Positions 6,633-11,408 of a stretch of DNA of 11,408 nucleotides are shown in pieces (the stretch's first letter is position 1; each line of letters opens with the position of its first letter). The DNA comes from Gemmatimonadota bacterium (lineage in GTDB: Bacteria; Gemmatimonadota; Gemmatimonadetes; Gemmatimonadales; GWC2-71-9). Both the position numbers and the translations under genes were made by a program. The notes under the pieces are model-generated. The model saw nothing but the letters and a program-made list of their open reading frames with translations, made no database searches and was not told where the DNA came from. Location of the stretch: the NCBI GenBank assembly GCA_003221825.1, contig QHUE01000107.1, positions 1-11,408 of the forward strand, given 5' to 3'.

Positions 6633-7865
6633 TCAGTCGCGGGTGATCAGCCGGGCGGCGCGCTCGTAGAAGAAATAATCCCACGCCCAGTTGATCAGCA
6701 CGAAGAGCTTGTTCCGAAAGCCGATCAGCTGAATGATGTGGATCACGAGCCACATCACCCACGCCGGAAACCCGCTCAACTTGAGTCCATAGACGTTCGC
6801 CACGGCCGCATTGCGGCCGATCGTGGCGAGCGTGCCCTGATCCCGATACCGGAACGCCTCGAGCGGCCGGCCGCGGAGGTGGCGCTTGATGTTGCTGGCG
6901 ACCGAGTGCCCCATCTGGATCGCGACGGGCGCGACCATCGGCAGCGGCTCACCCTCCTGCTCGCGATAGGCCGCATCGCCGATGATGAAGACCTCGGGAT
7001 GCCCCGCCACCTGCAGCGTCGGCTCGACGGGAATGCGGCCTTGTCGTGCCGTGGGAAGGCCGAGTGTCGCATTGAGCGGCGCCGCGCGCACCCCCGCGGC
7101 CCAGATGACCGTCCGCGCGGGGATGACCTCGCCGCTCTTGAGACGCGCCTGCCGGCCGTCGTAATCGGCCACGGTCGCGCCGAAGCGGACCTCGACGTAT
7201 TTGCGCCACAGCGTCTTCCCCGCCGCCTCGCGCAGCCGCTCGGGCAGGGCCGGCAACAGCCGATCGGTTGCCTCGAGGAGCAGAATGCGGACGTCTTTGA
7301 TGTTGAGCCGCGGGTAGTCCTTCACGAGCACCAGCCGGATCAGCTCCGACAGTGCACCCGCCATCTCGACGCCGGTCGGCCCACCCCCGACCACGATGAA
7401 CGTGAGCAGCGTGCGCCGCTGCTCGGCATCGAGATCGAGCATCGCCTGCTCGAAGCACGTCAGCACGTGATTGCGAATCGTGATGGCGTCGGGAATGTCC
7501 TTCAGCCCCAGACCGTGGCGCTGCATCGAGTCCAGCCCGAAAAAGTTCGTCTCGCCCCCGGGCGCCAGAACCAGATAATCGTAGGCGATGGGCCCCGCGC
7601 TGGTCTCGAGGCGCTTCGCCGCGAAGTCGACCCGCGTGACGGCGACCAACCGGAAATCAAAGTTCTTCTGGCCGCGCAGAATCGAGCGCGTCGGCTTCGC
7701 GATCTCCTCGGGCTCGAGGCCCGCGGTCGCCACCTGATACAGCAGCGGCTGGAAGAGGTGATAGTTGTTGCGGTCGAGCAGCACGACTTGCACGGGCGCC
7801 CGACGCAACGCGCGGGCGGCCCGCAGGCCGCCGAAGCCGGCGCCCACAATGACGACGGTCGGCAC
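6633..7865 (-). CDS. ndh: Type II NADH dehydrogenase (NADH:quinone oxidoreductase)
   Basis: Single-subunit FAD enzyme passing electrons from NADH to quinone at the inner face of the membrane without pumping protons. It has 410 residues, normal for the family. The FAD Rossmann motif GAGFGG is at 8-13 with D31 closing the strand. The NADH motif GGGPTGVE is at 160-167, with acidic E198 after the second strand fitting NADH rather than NADPH. GDAA (296-299) completes the FAD site and APVAIQ (312-317) corresponds to the quinone-site AQxAxQ region in its common AP form. The C-terminal stretch 365-400 (WVMWLVIHIIQLIGF, WAWDYFFY) is the hydrophobic/amphipathic membrane anchor. GTG 7865 is the only sensible start, since the Rossmann strand begins at residue 3. 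It lies 5 bp after the amidase stop, so it is the last gene of the sdhA-to-ndh run. Confidence 0.94.
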   Translation of the reverse strand: MPTVVIVGAGFGGLRAARALRRAPVQVVLLDRNNYHLFQPLLYQVATAGLEPEEIAKPTRSILRGQKNFDFRLVAVTRVDFAAKRLETSAGPIAYDYLVLAPGGETNFFGLDSMQRHGLGLKDIPDAITIRNHVLTCFEQAMLDLDAEQRRTLLTFIVVGGGPTGVEMAGALSELIRLVLVKDYPRLNIKDVRILLLEATDRLLPALPERLREAAGKTLWRKYVEVRFGATVADYDGRQARLKSGEVIPARTVIWAAGVRAAPLNATLGLPTARQGRIPVEPTLQVAGHPEVFIIGDAAYREQEGEPLPMVAPVAIQMGHSVASNIKRHLRGRPLEAFRYRDQGTLATIGRNAAVANVYGLKLSGFPAWVMWLVIHIIQLIGFRNKLFVLINWAWDYFFYERAARLITRD

Positions 7866-7870
7866 GGGGT

Positions 7871-9178
7871 TCAGCGTTGGTCCAATCTCAGAATCGTTTG
7901 CAGTAGCACGTTCGCGCCGTTGGTCACGTCCTCGGGTCTGGTGAGCTCGAGCGGCGAATGGCTGATGCCCTTCACCGACGGAACAAAGATCATTCCCATC
8001 GGACCGATCCGCGCGAGATCCTGCGCATCATGCCCCGCACCGCTGGGCATGAGCTGACTGGTCAAGTTCAGTCCCGCCACGGCGTCGGCGATCACGGCCC
8101 GGACGTGTGGATCGGACAGCGCCGGATCGTTCGTGTGCTGGAGGACGTAATCGAGCGTTGTGTCGTATTTGCGCACGATGTCCAGCGCCTCGGCATGGAT
8201 CCGGTCCCACAACGAGGTGATCGTGGTGGTGGACAGATCGCGCAGCTCGACGGTGAGGTCAACCTGCCCCGGGATCACGTTCGGGGCGCCCGGGTGGACG
8301 ACGAGGCGGCCCACCGTGCCCACCTGTCGACCCGGGACGGACCGTACGATGCGGTCGACGGCGAGCGTGAGCTCTGCGGCGGCGAGCATGGCGTTGCGAC
8401 GGCGGTCCATCGGCGTCGTGCCGGCGTGGTTTGCGAAGCCGTGGATCGTCACATCATAGTGGTGAATCCCGACGATGCCTTCGACGATACCGATCTCCAG
8501 CCCGCGCTCGTCGAGCATGGCGCCTTGCTCGATGTGCAGCTCGACGTAGGCGGCGATGCTCCCCGGCGCGTGACGCGCGTCGGCCAGGCGGTCGGGATCG
8601 CCGCCGATGCGGCGAATCTTGTCAGCCAGCGGCACGCCGTCGCGACCCGGACTCGTCAATTCGGCGGGCGGGAGATCGCCGATGAACCCCCGGCTACCGG
8701 TGAGGCCGCTTTCCTCGTCGCACCAGATCACCACGGTGAGCGGGTGCCGGTTGCGATAGGCGCGTTCGCCGAGTGTCTGGGCGACTTCGATCGCCGACAT
8801 GGAGCCGACGTCGCCGTCATAATTGCCGCCCTCGGGCACTGAATCGATGTGCGAACCGAAGAGAATGGGGAGTACGTTCCGCGCGGAGCCGGCGCGCTCA
8901 CCGATGATGTTGCCAACGGCGTCGATGCGCACGGCGAGCCCCGATTGGCGCATCAGGTCCATCGCGAACCGTCTTCCCCCGATGTCCGCTTCGGTGAAAG
9001 CCACTCGGCTGACGCCGCCTTGCGGGTTTGCGCCGAAGCGGGACAGATCGGTGAGATGCTGGTTGACGCGCGCGCCGTTGACGCGCCAATCCTTCCAGTC
9101 CACCGGTCCTGTCCCCGTGCGCAGGGCGACGCCGCTGACCGCGGCTGCCGTCGTCCGCAAGAAGTCGCGCCGGCGCAT
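7871..9178 (-). CDS. TAT-exported M20-family amidase (hydantoinase/carbamoylase type)
   Basis: Zinc amidohydrolase of the N-carbamoyl-L-amino-acid hydrolase / allantoate amidohydrolase type, 435 residues from ATG 9178. The start MRRRDFLRTTAAAVSGVAL is a twin-arginine signal, implying export of the folded, metal-loaded enzyme. Expected metal ligands are present: H110 (GSHIDSV), bridging D121 (YDGDVG), E155/E156 (CDEESG), H215 (HIEQG) and H383 (GAGHDA); H407 lies in GISHSPLE. The dimerisation lid is marked by FANHAGTTPMDRR. A longer frame extends to 9214, but AAGGAG at 9187-9192 with 8 nt spacing, and the TAT motif starting right after, support ATG 9178. The gene begins 5 bp after the DinB-like stop and ends 5 bp before ndh. 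Substrate cannot be told from sequence: ureido acids, allantoate or carbamoyl amino acids are all possible. Most relatives are cytoplasmic; TAT-borne members exist but are less usual. Confidence 0.9.
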   Translation of the reverse strand: MRRRDFLRTTAAAVSGVALRTGTGPVDWKDWRVNGARVNQHLTDLSRFGANPQGGVSRVAFTEADIGGRRFAMDLMRQSGLAVRIDAVGNIIGERAGSARNVLPILFGSHIDSVPEGGNYDGDVGSMSAIEVAQTLGERAYRNRHPLTVVIWCDEESGLTGSRGFIGDLPPAELTSPGRDGVPLADKIRRIGGDPDRLADARHAPGSIAAYVELHIEQGAMLDERGLEIGIVEGIVGIHHYDVTIHGFANHAGTTPMDRRRNAMLAAAELTLAVDRIVRSVPGRQVGTVGRLVVHPGAPNVIPGQVDLTVELRDLSTTTITSLWDRIHAEALDIVRKYDTTLDYVLQHTNDPALSDPHVRAVIADAVAGLNLTSQLMPSGAGHDAQDLARIGPMGMIFVPSVKGISHSPLELTRPEDVTNGANVLLQTILRLDQR

Positions 9179-9183
9179 GCCGC

Positions 9184-9684
9184 TCACTCCTTGGCCCGCT
9201 TGGAGAACTGCCACATCCCGATCATGGTCTTCTGCTTGATCGGATATCCCAACAGCCGCGCCTGCAGCACGATTTGCCCGCGAGTGTGCGCGTCGTGGAG
9301 CATGTAGTACATCAAGTATCCCGCCGCGTCGTGATGAAACCCGACAATCTTGCCGTCATCCTTCAACGCGCCGCCCACAATCGCGAGCACCGCCTTGCGC
9401 TTGGCCCCGAGCGCGCGCACGGCCTGCGCCCGCGTCACGCGGCGGCGGTCCAGCTCGCCGGGCACGGGGAAGCCGGGTGCGGTCCGCTCGAGGTAGCGGA
9501 GGCCGCAGTTGTGGAGGTGAGCGACCTGCGCCGCGATGGTGCGGGTCTTCGGACCCGGCGCCGGTGCCTGCCAGACCGCCGGATCGAGCTGCTGTACCAG
9601 GTACTGATTGATCCGCGCGTTGGCCGAGTACGCCTTGAGCAGCGCGTCGCCGGGGGGGGCGCTCAGCCGGTGAGTTTTCGCCAC
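9184..9684 (-). CDS. DinB-like four-helix-bundle protein
   Basis: 166-residue protein of the DinB/YfiT-like metalloprotein superfamily. The likely metal-site histidines are H56 (VAHLHN in the second helix) and H130/H133 (MLHDAHTRGQ in a later helix), matching the usual H...HxxxH-type pattern of the fold. Conserved surroundings include GQIVLQARLLGYP. Such proteins include thiol-transfer enzymes and many of unknown role; the name does not imply DNA damage induction. GTG 9684 overlaps the last 22 bp of sdhB in another frame, and its stop is 5 bp before the amidase ATG, so it is within the operon. No better start lies downstream before residue 125. Function unknown. Confidence 0.85.
   Translation of the reverse strand: MAKTHRLSAPPGDALLKAYSANARINQYLVQQLDPAVWQAPAPGPKTRTIAAQVAHLHNCGLRYLERTAPGFPVPGELDRRRVTRAQAVRALGAKRKAVLAIVGGALKDDGKIVGFHHDAAGYLMYYMLHDAHTRGQIVLQARLLGYPIKQKTMIGMWQFSKRAKE
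9187..9192 (-). promoter_or_regulatory. Shine-Dalgarno that sets the amidase start at 9178
   Basis: AAGGAG on the minus strand, formed by the last two codons (Lys-Glu) of the DinB-like gene, 8 nt before ATG 9178. It favours this ATG over start codons further upstream inside the DinB-like gene. Confidence 0.7.
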
Positions 9685-10406
9685 AGCGCCGCCAACGGAT
9701 CGTAATTCGCGTCGACGACCCGTTCCTTGAGCGGAATGATCGCGTTATCGGTGATCGTGATCGATTCGGGACAGACTTCGGTGCAGCACTTCGTGATGTT
9801 GCAGAAGCCGATCCCGCCCTCATGGCGCAGGTAATCGCGGCGATCCGCCTCGTCCAGCGGGTGCATCTCGTAGACCGCCGCGCGTACCAGCATCGCCGGC
9901 CCCATGAACTGCTCGTGCTTCTCGTGCGCGCGCAACACGTGACAGACGTCCTGGCACAGGAAGCACTCGATGCATTTGCGGAACTCCTGCGGCCGCTCGA
10001 TTTCGTACTGATACATCCGCCACGTGCCGTCGGCTGCGTCGGGCTTGCGCGGCTGGAAGGCGGGAATCCGTTTGTTGACCTCGTAATTCCATGACACGTC
10101 CGTCACGAGGTCTTTGATTACCGGGAACGCTCGCATCGGCGTGACCGTGATCGTCTCGTCGGGCGCATAGTCGGACATCCGCGTCATGCACATCAGCCGC
10201 GGCTTGCCGTTGATCTCCGCGGAACACGAGCCGCACTTCCCCGCCTTGCAGTTCCAGCGCACCGCGAGGTCGGGCGCCTGCTCGGCCTGAATGGCGTGCA
10301 CGGCATCGAGCACTACCATTCCCTCCCCTGCGGCGACCGTGTACTCCTGCAGCTCGCCTCGCTCGCGCGTCCCGCGGAACAGCCGCAACCGACGCTGCTC
10401 GGCCAC
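9663..10406 (-). CDS. sdhB: Succinate dehydrogenase / fumarate reductase iron-sulfur subunit
   Basis: 247-residue subunit carrying electrons from the flavin of SdhA to the membrane quinone site. Plant-type [2Fe-2S] cysteines are C53, C58, C61 and C73 (WNCKAGKCGSC, LMC). The C-terminal half has CIECFLCQDVC (C145, C148, C151, C155) and FCNITKCCTEVCP (C202, C208, C212), which supply the [4Fe-4S] and [3Fe-4S] clusters. The second block also holds C207, giving the CC pair typical of the actinobacterial-type subunit, as is the ITDNAIIPLKERV ending. GTG 10406 follows the sdhA stop after 1 bp, and GGAAGGG at 10414-10420 is its ribosome site. The family length is normal and every cluster ligand is present. 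Confidence 0.96.
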   Translation of the reverse strand: MAEQRRLRLFRGTRERGELQEYTVAAGEGMVVLDAVHAIQAEQAPDLAVRWNCKAGKCGSCSAEINGKPRLMCMTRMSDYAPDETITVTPMRAFPVIKDLVTDVSWNYEVNKRIPAFQPRKPDAADGTWRMYQYEIERPQEFRKCIECFLCQDVCHVLRAHEKHEQFMGPAMLVRAAVYEMHPLDEADRRDYLRHEGGIGFCNITKCCTEVCPESITITDNAIIPLKERVVDANYDPLAALWRKLTG

Positions 10407-10407
10407 G

Positions 10408-11408
10408 TTATTTCCCTTCCTTAATGAGTGCCATGAATTCCGGGGGGATCGGGGGTTGGTGCTCGCGCCGCACTGCCATGCGGTCCCCTTCTTTCTTAAT
10501 CACGATCTGCTCGCGCGCCTGTCGCTCGTCGGAGTCGGGATAGTCGCTGCGCGTGTGGCCGCCCCGGCTTTCCGTGCGCTCCAGCGCTGCCCGCGCGGTC
10601 GCCTCGGAGACCACGAGGAGCGAGCGCAGGTCGATCGCCGTGTGCCAGCCGGGATTGTATTCGCGGCTGCCCGTGATCCCCACCTTGCGGGCTCGGGTCT
10701 TGAGCTTCTCGAGCTCGGCCAGCGCCGTCTCGAGCCCTCCCTTGTCGCGGATGATCCCGGCGTTGCGCTGCATCACCGCCTGCAGTGCCGACTGCACGGC
10801 GAAGGCGTTCTCACCCTCGCGCTCGAACGGCGCCAGCGCCTCGCGCATCGCCTGCTCGGCGAACGGGTTCTCGCCGCCCTGCTCGAACGGCGCCAGCGCC
10901 TCGCGCATCGCCTCATCGACTTCGGCGTCCGGGATCGCCGGTGGGGCGCCGCGCTTCCCCGCCGCGTACTGGCCGGCGCGGCGTCCGAACACCAGCAAGT
11001 CGCTCAGCGAGTTGCCGCCGAGACGGTTGGCGCCATGCATCCCGCCGCCGACTTCACCGGCCGCGTATAGACCGGGCACCGTCGACTCCTGCGTCTCGGC
11101 GTCCACCTTGACCCCGCCCATCATGTAGTGCGTCGTCGGGCCGATCTCCATGGGGTCTGTGGTGATGTCGACATGCGCCAGCTCTTTGAACTGGTGATAC
11201 ATACTCGGCAGCTTCTTTTTGATGTAGTCGGGGCCTTGTTTTGACGCGATGTCGAGGAAGACGCCGCCATGCGGCGTGCCCCGCCCTTCCGCGATCTCCT
11301 TGACGATGGCTTTGGAGACGACGTCGCGTGTGAGCAGCTCGGGGGGCCGGCGGTTTCTCTTGCGATCACCCTTCACCCAGGCATCGGATTCCGCTTCGGT
11401 CTCAGCGA
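10408..11408 (-). CDS. sdhA: Succinate dehydrogenase / fumarate reductase flavoprotein subunit, C-terminal part
   Basis: C-terminal 333 codons of the FAD subunit that oxidises succinate to fumarate; the FAD-binding N-terminus is beyond the right edge and the frame stays open to 11408. Active-site elements are visible: the Arg of LLTRDVVSKA (equivalent of the catalytic Arg in RDVVARS of E. coli SdhA), the His of THYMMGGV, and the Arg of GANRLGGNSL next to the FAD contact SLSDLLVFGRRAG. GRGTPHGGVFLDI and SMYHQFKELAHVDI are typical of the actinobacterial-type enzyme. The GTG at 11376 is internal, not a start. A 20-residue block in the helical domain is duplicated in tandem (DNA 10801-10920), making this part longer than usual. 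sdhB follows after 1 bp. A membrane subunit (sdhC) is expected upstream but is not in the window. Confidence 0.95.
   Translation of the reverse strand, partial: AETEAESDAWVKGDRKRNRRPPELLTRDVVSKAIVKEIAEGRGTPHGGVFLDIASKQGPDYIKKKLPSMYHQFKELAHVDITTDPMEIGPTTHYMMGGVKVDAETQESTVPGLYAAGEVGGGMHGANRLGGNSLSDLLVFGRRAGQYAAGKRGAPPAIPDAEVDEAMREALAPFEQGGENPFAEQAMREALAPFEREGENAFAVQSALQAVMQRNAGIIRDKGGLETALAELEKLKTRARKVGITGSREYNPGWHTAIDLRSLLVVSEATARAALERTESRGGHTRSDYPDSDERQAREQIVIKKEGDRMAVRREHQPPIPPEFMALIKEGK
10801..10920 (-). repeat. In-frame 60-bp tandem duplication inside sdhA
   Basis: 10801-10860 and 10861-10920 are two consecutive 60-bp units, about 50 of 60 bases identical by hand count, with 33 identical bases in a row in the core (10821-10853 and 10881-10913). 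They encode VDEAMREALAPFEQGGENPF and AEQAMREALAPFEREGENAF. The differences are clustered at the unit edges. Confidence 0.9.

Noticed and set aside
6600..6660. Bidirectional terminator between the beta-helix gene and ndh
   Set aside because: Only a 7-bp complement (CCGGCTG / CAGCCGG) with a long loop and no U tract is present; too weak to call.
5122..6762. Long open frame (over 540 codons) antisense to the beta-helix gene
   Set aside because: High GC content keeps the antisense frame open. The translation is Pro/Thr/Ser-rich without domain signals, while the plus-strand frame has a ribosome site, lipobox and regular repeats.
6738..8057. Long plus-strand open frame across ndh and the amidase 3' end
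   Set aside because: It is Arg/His-rich low-information sequence antisense to two clear enzymes, with no recognisable motif.
9179..9214. Longer amidase N-terminus starting at 9214
   Set aside because: It would put 12 extra residues before the TAT motif and overlap the DinB-like gene, while AAGGAG is well placed for ATG 9178.
11374..11376. GTG as start of a short SdhA
   Set aside because: The frame stays open to the window end, and the sequence here is mid-protein relative to known SdhA, so the codon is an internal valine.

Overview
GC-rich bacterial DNA, gene-dense with almost no intergenic space. No RNA gene, CRISPR array or transposase is visible. The gene set resembles Gemmatimonadota or a related soil lineage: a DUF5117/DUF4953 zinc metalloprotease, a secreted M28 peptidase, a TAT-exported M20 amidase, a small DinB-fold protein, and an SdhA/SdhB pair of the type also found in Actinobacteria. 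That placement is an inference from family resemblance only.

Layout. (1) 1-3100, minus strand: a secreted DUF5117-type metalloprotease with a broken N-terminus, then a 64-codon C-terminal remnant of a DUF2238 (YjdF-like) membrane protein, then the 5' part of an M28 (NAALADase-like) peptidase that runs off the left edge. The remnant and the M28 gene overlap in a GTGA stop/start. The M28 start region carries two opposed 8-bp tandem arrays that form a perfect 20-bp inverted repeat. (2) 3183-4874, plus strand: a membrane hybrid histidine kinase with a C-terminal receiver, followed with no gap by a 73-aa membrane protein ending in a four-cysteine zinc-ribbon-like domain. (3) 4937-6619, plus strand: a lipoprotein with a right-handed beta-helix containing a gapless internal duplication of 105 residues. 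(4) 6633-11408, minus strand: a tightly packed run sdhA - sdhB - DinB-like - TAT M20 amidase - ndh with gaps of 1-5 bp or short overlaps. It converges on the beta-helix gene with 13 bp between the stops.

How the genes may work together. The right-hand run joins two quinone-reducing respiratory dehydrogenases (succinate dehydrogenase and type II NADH dehydrogenase) with an exported amidase and a DinB-fold protein, apparently on one transcript. The kinase and the zinc-ribbon protein are probably made together. No DNA-binding response regulator lies nearby, so the kinase's output is unknown. The left-hand block is a peptide-degrading envelope module showing two signs of decay: an out-of-frame signal peptide on the metalloprotease and the DUF2238 remnant.

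The most notable observations are the paired opposed octamer arrays at the M28 start, the frame break with apparent domain loss in the metalloprotease, the DUF2238 remnant, the beta-helix duplication, the kinase/zinc-ribbon pair, the sdh-amidase-ndh operon, and a 60-bp in-frame tandem duplication in sdhA. I see no defence system or other clearly new multi-gene machine.
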